From positions 486,712-550,711 of the forward strand of contig JAHBXR010000001.1 in NCBI GenBank assembly GCA_019636335.1: DNA of 64,000 nucleotides, written 5' to 3'. Position numbers and translations under genes: made by a program. The notes beneath the pieces are model-generated. The model ran no database searches. It was not told where the DNA came from and worked only from the letters and a program-made list of their open reading frames with translations. Below, piece after piece: positions 44,227 through 53,570 of this stretch. This DNA is from Pirellulales bacterium. GTDB taxonomy: Bacteria; Planctomycetota; Planctomycetia; Pirellulales; JAEUIK01. The stretch's first letter is position 1; every line of letters begins with the position of its first letter.

Positions 44227-44303
44227 TCCTTCCTTTCCTTTTCGAGAAAAGAGATTGCCATTCTTTGCTTACCCTTCGGTTCCGGCTCCACCGTGGCTGT
44301 TCG

Positions 44304-45275
44304 TTAGCGGAGCCTGCGTTTTAGTTCCTCTCCTACCTGCAACAGCGCGGTGCGAGTGGCGGGCAGATCGGCGAGCGGGTTCAGCAACCCCCAGTCATGA
44401 ATCATACCACTATAGCGAACAGCGGTGACATCGACGCCGGCAACGTCGAGCTTGCGAGCGTACTCCTCGCCTTCGTCGCGGAGTACGTCATTGCCGGCCG
44501 TCTGGACTAGCGCCGGTGGAAGCCCGCGCAACTCCTCGGTCGTGGCTCGCAAGGGGGAGGCGTAAATCTCGCCACGCTCGTTCGAATCGGTGGTGTAGTG
44601 GTCCCAGAACCACTTCATCATGTTGCGCGTGAGGAACCGGCCCTCGGCGAACTCGTGGTAAGAGCGCGTATCGAAGTGCGCGTCGGTCACCGGCCAGAGC
44701 AAGGCCTGGAAGCGAATCTTCGGCCCCCCGCGATCCTTGGCCATCAGCGCGACCACGGCCGCCATGTTGCCGCCGGCGCTGTTGCCGACCACGGCCAGAC
44801 GCCGACCATCGACGTTGATTTCGTGTCCACGTTCGGCCACCCATTTCGTGGCGGCGTAGGCCTGATGAATCGCCACGGGGTACCGCGCCTCGGGCGAGGG
44901 GGTGTAGTTGACGAAGACCGCCGCCGCGCCAGAGTATGCCACCACGTCGCGGACGAAACGTTCGTGCGTGGGAAAGTCTCCCAACACCCAACCGCCGCCA
45001 TGAAAGAACATAAAGGCGGGAACCGTCGTCTCGGCGCCGGCCGGACGCACGACCGTCAGATCGATCTGCTGCCCTTCGATATCGATGGCCAGCGTCGACA
45101 CCTTGGCCGGAGGCAAGTCGACTTCGGCCGATTCTTGCAGGCCGACCAGGACCATTCGGGCCTCTGGTGGCGACATTTCCTCCAACGGCTTGCCGCTGGC
45201 GGCGTTCAGCTTTTTCAAGAACGCCCGGATGCGATGGTCGATGGACTCGTCGTGAGCGGCATCTACGAGTTGCAT
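44304..45275 (-). CDS. Alpha/beta hydrolase, hormone-sensitive-lipase-type esterase
   Basis: A 323-residue cytoplasmic esterase/lipase of the HSL (Abhydrolase_3) group, expected to hydrolyse short-chain esters. Oxyanion motif HGGGWVLGD (about 88-96), nucleophile in GNSAGG, acid in NDVLRDEGEEYA, and His in MIHDWGLL. The start is well defined: an in-frame ATG at 45290 belongs to the sequence ATGAAGGAG, which is the Shine-Dalgarno site for the ATG at 45275 (spacing 6), so the longer reading is probably wrong. The protein has no signal peptide. It precedes dps on the same strand, but the link need not be functional. Confidence 0.88.
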   Translation of the reverse strand: MQLVDAAHDESIDHRIRAFLKKLNAASGKPLEEMSPPEARMVLVGLQESAEVDLPPAKVSTLAIDIEGQQIDLTVVRPAGAETTVPAFMFFHGGGWVLGDFPTHERFVRDVVAYSGAAAVFVNYTPSPEARYPVAIHQAYAATKWVAERGHEINVDGRRLAVVGNSAGGNMAAVVALMAKDRGGPKIRFQALLWPVTDAHFDTRSYHEFAEGRFLTRNMMKWFWDHYTTDSNERGEIYASPLRATTEELRGLPPALVQTAGNDVLRDEGEEYARKLDVAGVDVTAVRYSGMIHDWGLLNPLADLPATRTALLQVGEELKRRLR

Positions 45276-45810
45276 GGCGATCTCCTTCATAACTGCTGGT
45301 TATCGTACTCCCTTGGCCTCACGAAACGGAGAGTCTGGACAGCCGAGGGGGAACCTTTTCGAGCCCAAGGCTTTCCGGCCACTCCCCGAATTGAGCGAAG
45401 GTCAAGGCCCAAGACGATTTAGAAGCGAACGAGATGGGCCGGGGGCATTACCACCCTAGCCCTCTAGCGATGTTGGGGTGAATTGGCCCGCTGGCGGGAA
45501 GTACACCGGCAGATCCCGTGCCTTGAACGATAACTTGGTATCTCGCTTGCACCTGCTGTGCCGAACGCTGTTCATTCGCAGCCACCCCGGCTGGCGCGTC
45601 CCCTCCTTTGAATCTGCAATCGGAGAAGACACTTCCGCTTCGCACAGCAGTGATGGCAAGGCATCGTAGGCGTCGCAAGGCGGGGGCCGCGGAGAATGGG
45701 GCATTCTGCGGCGACTGCACGCCTTGAAGTGGTGGTAGTGGTTTCCGGGCAACGCAACTGCCGAAGCAGCCATTATCCAGATGCTTTCTCGTAACATGAC
45801 AGAGGCCGGG
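45276..45810. other. Intergenic region upstream of the metal efflux operon
   Basis: About 535 bp between divergent genes. It should hold the promoters of the esterase and of the efflux operon. I found no convincing promoter pair, dyad or gene in it. Confidence 0.5.
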
Positions 45811-47223
45811 ATGATCCTGCGCCGGATCCCTGGAACGTTTCGCCTGCTTTTGTCGGCAGCCCTCGTGCTCGGCGGCGAAGAGGCATGCCGCGCGCAGGAG
45901 ATCGTTCCGCCGTCGACGAAACGCGCCGAGTCCACGATCGCCCCCCTGCCGCCGGTTGGCGCCGAGCTGGTCTATGCGGCCGGCCTGTGCCTCGAGGAAG
46001 TGGAGCAGCTTGCGCTGTTCAACAATCCATCGCTACGACGTCGGGCGGCCCTGGTCGGCGCCGCTCGCGGCAATGCGTTGCAGGCAGGTCTGCCGCCGAA
46101 TCCGGCCGTCGGCTACGAAGGGCAACAGCTTGGCAGCGGGGGACTGGCAGAGCAGCAAGGCGTGCTGTTCAGCCAGGAGTTCGTCCGGGGGGGCAAGCTC
46201 CGGTTGAGTCGTGCCGTGGCGAACCGCGAACGCATGCGCGCGGAACAGGAGCTGGCGGCCCAAGAGTTCCGTGTCTTGACGGACGTTCGCATCGCCTTCT
46301 ACCAGGCACTGTTGGCCCAGCGCGAGATCGAGCTGGCCGTGAACCTGATGAAGATCGGCGACGAAGGGGCCCATGTGGCCGAACAACTCTACCGCGCCGG
46401 TGAAGTCAGTCGAGCCGACGTGCTGCAGGCGCAGATCGAAGTCGAGAACGCGCGCATTATCGGTCAGAATGCCAACAACCGGCGCGCAGCAGCGTGGCAG
46501 GAGCTCACGGCAGTAGTCGGACAACCGCTGCTTGCGCCGCAAGATCTAGTCGGCGACGTGACCGCCCAGAGGCCGCCGATCGAATACAACGCCGCGCTCT
46601 CGCGCATTCTGAATGCCAGCCCCGAAATCTCGGCCGCCTTCATGGAAATCAAGCGCGCCGAGGCGGCCCTGCAGCGGGCTCGGGCAGAACCGATTCCCAA
46701 CGTCAACGTGGAAGGTCTGGTCAACTGGCAGGACAACGGCATCGGTGGCAAACCGGACGGCGGCCTGGCCGTCACGCTGCCTATTCCGCTCATTAATCGC
46801 AATCAGGGAGCCATCGCGCAGGCCAGTCACGAACTGATGGCGGCGCGTCAGGCGCTGGGCGAGCTGGAGCTGTCGCTGCAGAAGCGGCTGGCGACGACCT
46901 ACGAGGCATATGCCAATGCGCGTAATCAGACCGAGCGTTACCGGGCCAAGATCCTGCCCGCCGCCGAAGAGTCCCTCGGACTGGTTCGCACCATGTATGG
47001 AGCGGGCGAAGTCGGTTACATCACGTTGTTGACGGCTCAACGTACCTACTCGCAGACGCAACTCAGCTATCTGGATGCCTTGCGTGCCCTGCGCAATGCC
47101 GAGGCTCAGATCGATGGCATGCTCCTTTCGGGCAGCCTCGACAGTGGCGGGAGTGGGACGGCCACGCTCGACGATCTGCGCAATTCACCCGTTCCAGCCG
47201 GTATCGGCGTCTTCGGTCGCTAG
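45811..47223 (+). CDS. czcC: CzcC-like outer membrane efflux protein (TolC superfamily)
   Basis: A 470-residue outer-membrane channel for heavy-metal efflux, first gene of the operon with the CzcB- and CzcA-like proteins. A signal peptide is visible (TFRLLLSAALVLGGEEACRA, with cleavage likely after AQ). The OEP repeats follow: LALFNNPSLRRRAALVGAARG, split by the loop GLPPNPAVGYEGQQLGSGG, then long helices. The late VRTMYGAGEVGYITLLTAQ is the family's second-repeat signature. I chose the ATG at 45811 because AGAGG lies before it; ATGs at 45781 and 45796 are also in frame. Function follows from context and family; the metal is not evident. Confidence 0.87.
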   Translation: MILRRIPGTFRLLLSAALVLGGEEACRAQEIVPPSTKRAESTIAPLPPVGAELVYAAGLCLEEVEQLALFNNPSLRRRAALVGAARGNALQAGLPPNPAVGYEGQQLGSGGLAEQQGVLFSQEFVRGGKLRLSRAVANRERMRAEQELAAQEFRVLTDVRIAFYQALLAQREIELAVNLMKIGDEGAHVAEQLYRAGEVSRADVLQAQIEVENARIIGQNANNRRAAAWQELTAVVGQPLLAPQDLVGDVTAQRPPIEYNAALSRILNASPEISAAFMEIKRAEAALQRARAEPIPNVNVEGLVNWQDNGIGGKPDGGLAVTLPIPLINRNQGAIAQASHELMAARQALGELELSLQKRLATTYEAYANARNQTERYRAKILPAAEESLGLVRTMYGAGEVGYITLLTAQRTYSQTQLSYLDALRALRNAEAQIDGMLLSGSLDSGGSGTATLDDLRNSPVPAGIGVFGR

Positions 47224-47512
47224 CGCTTTCGTCGACTCTCGACTCCGCGAACGGAGAGGAAGCAGAGCCGATACGGACGTGCAAAATCGTCAGAAACGTT
47301 GCGTTCGATCAGTCTTGTTCGCCGATAGTGACCTGCGAGGCGCAAGGGGAGCGAAGGAACGCTCCAGCCCTGGATGCGCTGCTTGCAACCCGGTGCCGCG
47401 ATGGCACTTCTAGTGCTGCATGCCTCCGGGCGCCCTGCGCGTGTTCGGCTTGACTTCTCGGTGTGGAACCGCAACCATGTATGCAAATAACCATTCTTCG
47501 ATTGGTTCGCGC

Positions 47513-47938
47513 ATGCATCGCGTCTTCTCCGCGCTCGTCGCGGGACTGCTGCTGTTTCACGTCATCGCCGGATGCTGTTGGCATCACGATCATGGTGGCC
47601 ATGCGCAGGGTCACGGTTCCGACGTGGCCTGTCCGGCGCATGCCACCCAGTGTTGCACGACACACTCCGATCCTCCCTGCGACGAATCGTCGCAGCATTC
47701 GCCGGGGCATGCCCCCTGCGAGCAACCGGAATGCGTTTTCGGCGCGACGACGATCACCCGTGCGATCGACGATGACTCGCTGAGCGTGGTCCCTCCGCTT
47801 GTGTGGCTGGCCTGCGAAGCTCCCCGCGTTTTCGCGATCGAGGTGCAGGGCGTCACGCACCGCTTTGACTCGGGAGGAAACCTCGAAGTCGAGCTACCGG
47901 TGCGCCGTCACCTTCTCTTCAGCACTCTGCTGATCTAG
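47513..47938 (+). CDS. His/Cys-rich small lipoprotein in the metal efflux operon
   Basis: A 141-residue predicted lipoprotein with LLLFHVIAGC as lipobox. The mature protein begins CWHHDHGGHAQGH and has many His and Cys residues (ATQCCTTH, PPCDESSQH, CEQPEC), fitting a metal-binding periplasmic protein. The second half has no motif I know. ATGs further upstream (47477 and 47420) are in frame; the one chosen begins the signal directly. It sits between the CzcC- and CzcB-like genes, 150 bp before the latter, so a role in metal capture or sensing in the periplasm is likely. I do not recognise a named family. Confidence 0.65.
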   Translation: MHRVFSALVAGLLLFHVIAGCCWHHDHGGHAQGHGSDVACPAHATQCCTTHSDPPCDESSQHSPGHAPCEQPECVFGATTITRAIDDDSLSVVPPLVWLACEAPRVFAIEVQGVTHRFDSGGNLEVELPVRRHLLFSTLLI

Positions 47939-48087
47939 CTCACGCACGCGCTCGTCCTTCGGTTGCGGCGATTGTGTCTCGTCGACTGCGCTGCCCGTGG
48001 ATGGCGTTTGGGCATTGGAAAACTCCCTGCACCTGCCGTGCATGGGAATCATCCGTCGAGCTGTTTAGACATTGCCAGGTCGGTCCC

Positions 48088-49503
48088 ATGACAACCACAA
48101 ATCTTGCGCAACCCGCGCCGCGCAGCCGCTTGCAGCGTGGAACGCTGGCCATGCTGGTCCTCGTGCTGGCTGCCGGCGTGGCCTGGCTGGGTTATCTCGG
48201 GGGCAAATGGACCACGTCGAGTCCGCGCGACGCGGTCACGGCGGGAAGCGAACACGACGAGCACGATCATGGTCACGGCCACTCGCACGCTCATCCCGGT
48301 CACGACGAGGCATCCTCGATCGAAATCTCGAAGCAGGCGCAGCGCAACATCGGGCTCGAGCTGGCTACGGTCGACTTTCAGACCTACGAACGTACGGTCT
48401 CCTTGCCGGCGATCGTCGTCGAGCGGCCCGGCCGTTCGCGCATCAGTGTGCCGGCTCCGCTGACCGGCGTCATTACGCGCATCGATCCCTTGCTAGGGCA
48501 GGCGATCGTGTCGGGCGAGCCTCTGTTCGAGATGCGTCTTACGCACGAGGAGTTGGTTCAGGCTCAAAGCGACTTTCTGCGCACCCTAGAAGAAACCGAC
48601 GTCGTGAAGCGCGAAATTGCCCGGCTCGAGGATCTCGCGGCCAGCGGCGCGATCGCCGGCAAGACGCTGCTCGAGCGGCAGTACGAATTGCAGCGGCTCG
48701 AAGCGACTTCGCGCGCCCAATCGCAGGCCCTGCTGCTGCACGGTTTGAGCGAAGATCAGATCGAGAATATACGGCGCGAACGGAAATTGCTGGGGAGCCT
48801 GGTGATCGTGGCGCCGACGCCCGCGGGTGACGCCGCCAACGACGCTCCGACCTGCATGCTGCAACTCCAGGAATTGAATGTCGAGCTGGGACAGCACGTC
48901 ACCGCGGGGGATCCGCTGTGCGTGCTCGCCGACCACTGCCTGTTGTACATCGAAGGTCAGGCGTTCGAACAAGACGCCCGCCTGCTCGAGAAGGTCGCGA
49001 AGGAGAAGCGACCGGTACGAGCGCTCATCGATCTGGGCGGGGGCCAGAGCGAAACCATTCCGGGACTCGATATTCTCTCGCTCGGCAACCGGATCAATCC
49101 AGAAACCCGCACGTTACCCTTCCACGTGTTGCTGCCCAATGAATTGGTGCGTGACGAGCGCACTGCCGACGGCCACCGATTCGTCGGCTGGCGTTTCCGG
49201 CCTGGTCAGCGCGTGCAGGTCCTCGTGCCGATCGACACCTGGCAAGAGCGCATCGTGTTGCCGGTAGCAGCCGTCGTGCAGGAGGGGCCGGAGTCGTACG
49301 TCTTCGTGCAGAAGGGAGATCATTTCGACCGGCGTCCGGTTCATGTCGAGTTCCGCGATCAGCAAGCGGTCGTGTTGTCGTCGGACGAGGAGAATCTGTG
49401 GCCGGGGGATATTGTTGCGATCAACGGCGCACAGCAGTTGCAGTTGGCGCTGAAGAACAAAGCGGGCGGTGGCATCGACCCACACGCCGGACACTCACAC
49501 TAA
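48088..49503 (+). CDS. czcB: CzcB-like RND periplasmic adaptor
   Basis: A 471-residue membrane-fusion protein linking the inner-membrane RND pump to the outer-membrane channel. One N-terminal membrane segment (LAMLVLVLAAGVAWLGYL) is followed by a His-rich stretch at about 55-75 (HDEHDHGHGHSHAHPGHDE) that can bind metal. Then come the adaptor parts: VDFQTYERTVSLPAIV, the lipoyl half VPAPLTGVITRIDPLLG, a coiled-coil hairpin (about 150-230) and the barrel domain ending in VEFRDQQAVVLSSD. The start at 48088 is the ATG directly before the membrane segment; the frame upstream has no domain. Three of the operon's proteins carry His-rich runs, which supports divalent metal handling. Confidence 0.88.
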   Translation: MTTTNLAQPAPRSRLQRGTLAMLVLVLAAGVAWLGYLGGKWTTSSPRDAVTAGSEHDEHDHGHGHSHAHPGHDEASSIEISKQAQRNIGLELATVDFQTYERTVSLPAIVVERPGRSRISVPAPLTGVITRIDPLLGQAIVSGEPLFEMRLTHEELVQAQSDFLRTLEETDVVKREIARLEDLAASGAIAGKTLLERQYELQRLEATSRAQSQALLLHGLSEDQIENIRRERKLLGSLVIVAPTPAGDAANDAPTCMLQLQELNVELGQHVTAGDPLCVLADHCLLYIEGQAFEQDARLLEKVAKEKRPVRALIDLGGGQSETIPGLDILSLGNRINPETRTLPFHVLLPNELVRDERTADGHRFVGWRFRPGQRVQVLVPIDTWQERIVLPVAAVVQEGPESYVFVQKGDHFDRRPVHVEFRDQQAVVLSSDEENLWPGDIVAINGAQQLQLALKNKAGGGIDPHAGHSH

Positions 49504-49534
49504 CCTCGACGACGGACGGTACGGAGCGCACCGA

Positions 49535-49609
49535 ATGTTGACGAATGGGCAACTGGCGAGATGGATCGTGCTCGCAGGCGTTTCCTTGATGATGTACTGG
49601 CCGAGGTAG
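49535..49609 (+). CDS. Possible 24-residue membrane peptide between czcB and czcA
   Basis: A short frame with ATG at 49535 and TAG at 49607. CGGAG stands 8 bases before the ATG, a good Shine-Dalgarno position. The peptide has one hydrophobic stretch (WIVLAGVSLMMYW) flanked by arginines, like a single-pass membrane peptide. It fills much of the 137-bp gap between the two efflux genes. Small peptides are known to bind RND pumps (AcrZ with AcrB), but this one has no recognised relative here, so the call is tentative. Confidence 0.3.
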   Translation: MLTNGQLARWIVLAGVSLMMYWPR

Positions 49610-49640
49610 CCGACCCGTCTGCCTTGTCGGACCACGAACC

Positions 49641-52600
49641 ATGTTGAACGCCATTATCCGCTTTTCGCTGCGTTACCGCCTGCTGACGATTTCGTTGGCA
49701 CTGGTAGTGCTCGTCTATGGCGGGTATACGTTGTTTCACCTGCCGATCGACGTCTTTCCCGACTTGAATCGTCCGCGCGTCACAATTCTCACCGAGGCCC
49801 CCGGTCTAGCGCCGGAGGAAGTCGAAACGCTCGTCACGTTTCCGCTCGAATCGGTGCTCAACGGGGCGACGGGCGTGCAGGCCGTGCGCAGCTCGTCGGG
49901 TGTCGGGTTGTCGGTGGTCTACGTCGAATTCGCGTGGGGAACCGACATCTACGTCGATCGCCAGATCGTGGCCGAGAAGGTCGCCCTGGCCGCCGATCGC
50001 TTGCCCGAGGGAGTACGGCCCGTGCTCGCTCCGGTCGCCTCGGTGATGGGGCAGATCATGCAGGTGGGGATGTGGAGTGAAGGGGGGAAGACTAACCCGA
50101 TCGAAGTCCGCACGCTGGCCGATTGGGTCGTGCGGCAGCGATTGCTGACGATCCCCGGCGTGGCGCAGGTGGTGACGATGGGGGGCGGTCGCCGCCAGTT
50201 CCAGGTGCTGGTCAGCGCCGATGAGCTGCGCAAATACGATGTCACGCTCGAGGAGGTCGAGCGGGCGGTGGCCGAAAGCAATGCCAATGCCACGGGGGGA
50301 TATCTTAACGAAGGGTCGCGCGAGTATCTGGTTCGATCGCTGGGACGCATCCAGGATGTGGGAGAGTTGGAATCGGTCGTGGTCAAGGCTCAGCCTGGCC
50401 GGCCGGTGCTGCTCAAGCAGGTGGCACGGGTGGTAGAAGCTGCCCAGGTCAAGCGTGGCGACGCCGCGGTCGATGGCATGCCCGCCGTCATGCTGACCAT
50501 CGCCAAGCAGCCTGGGGCCGATACGCGGGAGCTCACCGAGGCCATTACGCAGGCGCTCGAAGAGCTGCGCCCTTCATTGCCCGCCGATATTCGCATCAAT
50601 CCGGCCGTCTATCAGCAGAAGACGTTCATCGATCTGAGTATCGAGAATGTCATCGAGGCGTTGCGCGATGGCGGCATCCTGGTCGTAATTATTCTGTTCG
50701 TCTTCCTGCTCAACTTTCGCACGACGTTCATCACGCTAACGGCGATTCCGTTGTCGATCGTCGTGACCGGCCTGGTTTTCAAATGGCTGGACATGTCGAT
50801 CAACACGATGACGCTGGGAGGGCTGGCCGTGGCGATCGGCGAGCTCGTCGACGATGCGATCGTCGACGTGGAGAACATCTTCCGCCGCTTGCGCGAAAAT
50901 CGCCACCTGGCGCAGCCCAAGCCGGCATTGCGCGTCGTGTACGAGGCAAGTAGCGAGGTGCGCAATTCGATCGTCTTCAGCACGATCCTGGTCGTGCTCG
51001 TGTTCGTGCCGCTGTTTGCCTTGGGGGGCATGGAAGGCCGGCTTTTCACGCCACTGGGCGTAGCGTACATCGTCTCGATTCTGGCGTCGCTGCTCGTCTC
51101 TCTGACGGTGACGCCGGTCTTGTCGTATTGGCTGCTGCCCAGTGCGAAGATCATGCACCACGAACGCGATGGCCTGGTGCTGCGTGCCCTGAAGAGTCTG
51201 GCCGGCTGGGCGATTCGCTTGAGCGTGCGTCGACCGTGGCCGATTTTGGGAGGCGTGGCCCTGGCGGTGCTCGCCAGCGGCGTCATCGTCACGCGATTGG
51301 GGCGTGACTTTTTGCCCCCGTTCAACGAAGGGAGCGTGCAGGTCAATGTGTTCGTGCCTCCCGGCACCTCGCTCGAAACTTCGGACCGCATGGCCGCCAT
51401 GGTCGATCAGCGTATTCTGCAGATCGACGGCGTGGTGGCCGTGGGACGCCGCACCGGCCGTGCCGAGCTCGACGAGCATGCCGAAGGGGTCAATGTTTCC
51501 GAGATCATCGTCTCGTTCGATCCGCATAGCGAGCGCTCGCGCGAGGAGATCCTGGCGGACATTCGCAACGAGGCGGCGGAAGTGCCCGGCGTGGTGGTCT
51601 CGGCCGAACAGCCGTTGCAACATCTCATCAGCCACATGCTCTCGGGAGTCAAGGCGCAGGTCGGCATCAAGCTGTATGGCGACAGCCTCGACGTGCTGCG
51701 GGCCAAGGCCAACGAGATGAAGAACGCCATCCAGTCGGTGCCCGGCGTCAAGGATCTGATGGTCGAACAGCAGACCGAGATCCCACAATTACAGGTGCGA
51801 CTCGATCGCGATCAGCTCGCTTATTACGGACTGCGGGCCAACGACGTGAACCGCTTTCTCGAAACCGCCATGAATGGGCGAGTCGTTTCCGATATCGTGC
51901 TTGGGGAGCGGAAATTCGACCTACTCGTTCGGCTCGACGAGCCGTATCGCGAAGATCCGGAGTTGCTCAAACGACTGGCGATCAACCTGCCCGACGGCGG
52001 TCGCATTCCGCTGAGCGCCGTGGCGCGGGTCGTCGACTCGAGCGGTCCCAATACGATCAATCGCGAGAACGTCCGGCGGCGGATCATCGTCCAGTGCAAC
52101 ACCGCAGGACGCGACCTGGCGAGCGTTGTGGAAGAGATTCAGGATCGCCTGGCGCCGATTCAGGCCTCGCTCCCCACCGGTTATTTCATCGAGTATGGCG
52201 GTCAGTTCGAGAGCCAACAGTCGGCCACGCGCATGATCGCGTTCCTCAGTCTGTTTTCGCTAGCGAGCATGTTCCTGGCCCTTTACACGCTCTTTCGCTC
52301 GGTGAACATGTCACTGCAGGTGCTGTCGGCGCTGCCGATGGCGGCAATTGGCGCCGTCGGCGCCCTGGTCGTGACGGGGCAGTCGCTCACCGTCGCCAGC
52401 CTGGTCGGATTCATCTCCCTCTCGGGGATCGCATCGCGGAACGGGATTTTGCTGATCGCTCACTACCTGCATCTGGTGCGTTACGAGGGAGAGACCTTTA
52501 CGCCTGACATGATCGAGCGAGCCGGCAAGGAACGACTCGCGCCGATGCTGATGACCGCGCTGACGGCGGGCATTGGCTTGATTCCGCTCGTGCTCGCCGC

Positions 52601-52847
52601 CGGCGAGCCGGGCAAGGAGATACTCTACCCGGTGGCCACGGTGATTCTCGGTGGCTTGATCAGCTCGACGCTGCTGGACTTCTTCGTCCACCCGGCGTTG
52701 TTCTGGTGCTTTGGACGCAAGGACGCCGAGCGTGCGAGGCAGGGCACTGAGGACGATGATCTCGATCTTGCGCAGGGAGCCGGAGAGATCATCGCCGGCG
52801 ACGCGGCCAGCTCGCTCGCTCCGCCGACGCCTCACGCAGCACACTAG
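49641..52847 (+). CDS. czcA: CzcA/CusA-family heavy-metal RND efflux pump
   Basis: A 1068-residue inner-membrane proton-driven pump of the HME-RND type, exporting metal ions through the partner adaptor and channel. N-terminal membrane helix, then LPIDVFPDLNRPRVTI and EEVETLVTFPLES, two large periplasmic loops and 12 membrane helices in the usual two-half plan. The TM4 motif reads AIGELVDDAIVDVENIFRRL. It is richer in acidic residues than the motifs I recall for CzcA (DFG..VDGAV) or CusA (AIGAMVDAAI), so the metal cannot be assigned from it. The end is Asp/Glu-rich and closes with PTPHAAH. It is in one direction with the CzcC- and CzcB-like genes. Confidence 0.9.
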   Translation: MLNAIIRFSLRYRLLTISLALVVLVYGGYTLFHLPIDVFPDLNRPRVTILTEAPGLAPEEVETLVTFPLESVLNGATGVQAVRSSSGVGLSVVYVEFAWGTDIYVDRQIVAEKVALAADRLPEGVRPVLAPVASVMGQIMQVGMWSEGGKTNPIEVRTLADWVVRQRLLTIPGVAQVVTMGGGRRQFQVLVSADELRKYDVTLEEVERAVAESNANATGGYLNEGSREYLVRSLGRIQDVGELESVVVKAQPGRPVLLKQVARVVEAAQVKRGDAAVDGMPAVMLTIAKQPGADTRELTEAITQALEELRPSLPADIRINPAVYQQKTFIDLSIENVIEALRDGGILVVIILFVFLLNFRTTFITLTAIPLSIVVTGLVFKWLDMSINTMTLGGLAVAIGELVDDAIVDVENIFRRLRENRHLAQPKPALRVVYEASSEVRNSIVFSTILVVLVFVPLFALGGMEGRLFTPLGVAYIVSILASLLVSLTVTPVLSYWLLPSAKIMHHERDGLVLRALKSLAGWAIRLSVRRPWPILGGVALAVLASGVIVTRLGRDFLPPFNEGSVQVNVFVPPGTSLETSDRMAAMVDQRILQIDGVVAVGRRTGRAELDEHAEGVNVSEIIVSFDPHSERSREEILADIRNEAAEVPGVVVSAEQPLQHLISHMLSGVKAQVGIKLYGDSLDVLRAKANEMKNAIQSVPGVKDLMVEQQTEIPQLQVRLDRDQLAYYGLRANDVNRFLETAMNGRVVSDIVLGERKFDLLVRLDEPYREDPELLKRLAINLPDGGRIPLSAVARVVDSSGPNTINRENVRRRIIVQCNTAGRDLASVVEEIQDRLAPIQASLPTGYFIEYGGQFESQQSATRMIAFLSLFSLASMFLALYTLFRSVNMSLQVLSALPMAAIGAVGALVVTGQSLTVASLVGFISLSGIASRNGILLIAHYLHLVRYEGETFTPDMIERAGKERLAPMLMTALTAGIGLIPLVLAAGEPGKEILYPVATVILGGLISSTLLDFFVHPALFWCFGRKDAERARQGTEDDDLDLAQGAGEIIAGDAASSLAPPTPHAAH

Positions 52848-52888
52848 GATTTCCCTCAAAACGCGATCTCGATGAAAGGACCTTTCTC

Positions 52889-53410
52889 GTGCGACGAACT
52901 TTGCCTTGCCTGCTCGTGCCTGCCTTCGCCCTATCTGCCATTGCGGTGGCTGGCTGCGGAGCGTCGAACGAGCGGGCCACAACCCAGGAAGAGCACTTCG
53001 TCGGCGACGGCCACGATCATGAGTCGACCGAACGGCACGCCTCGGGGCACCTCACGGCGTCCGATATCGAGCTGCCCGCCGATTTCGATGCAGCGATCGT
53101 GCGGATCAAGACGTGTCGGGAGACGGTCACGACGGCGGTCGACAGCGGCAATCTCGAAGGGGCGCACGCTCCCATCGACGAGCTGACCCTGGTGTTGGAA
53201 AAGGTCATGCCACTGGCCCGCGATGGCGGCATCCCGCGCGAGCACTGGAAAGAGATCAATACGCTCGCGCAGAAGATGATCGCACACGTCGAGACGCTGC
53301 ACGTGGCGGTCGAACAGGGCCAGAAGCCCCAAACGGAGAATGTCGAGATCGATGAGGCCATTGCGCGGTTGGAAGTAATCGCGCAGGCCCCACGTGCCGA
53401 CAGGAAATAA
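52889..53410 (+). CDS. Small periplasmic lipoprotein with His residues, GTG start
   Basis: A 173-residue predicted lipoprotein: signal LLVPAFALSAIAVAGCG with the lipid-bearing Cys in AVAGC. The early mature part has GDGHDHESTERHASGH, a possible metal site. The rest is mostly helical, with a heptad-like run near IDELTLVLEKVMPLARDGG, and resembles small helical periplasmic proteins that I cannot name. The start is GTG at 52889, set by AAAGGA about 8 bases upstream; no ATG in this frame fits. It lies 41 bp after the RND pump and so is in the efflux operon. Metal binding or buffering is inferred from context and composition. Confidence 0.75.
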   Translation: MRRTLPCLLVPAFALSAIAVAGCGASNERATTQEEHFVGDGHDHESTERHASGHLTASDIELPADFDAAIVRIKTCRETVTTAVDSGNLEGAHAPIDELTLVLEKVMPLARDGGIPREHWKEINTLAQKMIAHVETLHVAVEQGQKPQTENVEIDEAIARLEVIAQAPRADRK

Positions 53411-53464
53411 AAGCCGCTGAGCTGCTTGCAACCTTTGGCCCGGCAAGAAACGCCGCGGAATCGC

Positions 53465-53494
53465 ACGGCCGCGGAAGGCCGTAAGTCCTTCCGC
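53465..53494 (+). promoter_or_regulatory. Two overlapping, mutually exclusive stem-loops
   Basis: Stem A pairs ACGGCC (53465-53470) with GGCCGT (53477-53482). Stem B pairs GCGGAAGG (53471-53478) with CCTTCCGC (53487-53494). Both are perfect and share bases, so only one can form at a time. A third 7-bp stem, AACCGAA/TTCGGTT (53522-53552), lies just before the ribosome site of the next gene. The arrangement resembles an attenuator or RNA switch. Confidence 0.35.
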
Positions 53495-53570
53495 TGTCGA
53501 GGAATGGAATTCGTCGAACCAAACCGAATGCTGCCTCTTCGGGCCTTCGGTTCTGCAGAAAGGATTCACA

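Noticed and set aside
45448..45935. Minus-strand frames of 90 and 159 codons upstream of the efflux operon
   Set aside because: No motif and no ribosome site; the longer one runs antisense into the CzcC-like gene.
47224..47512. Possible small genes between the CzcC-like gene and the His-rich lipoprotein
   Set aside because: No frame with a ribosome site and plausible composition; only weak 5-bp stems.
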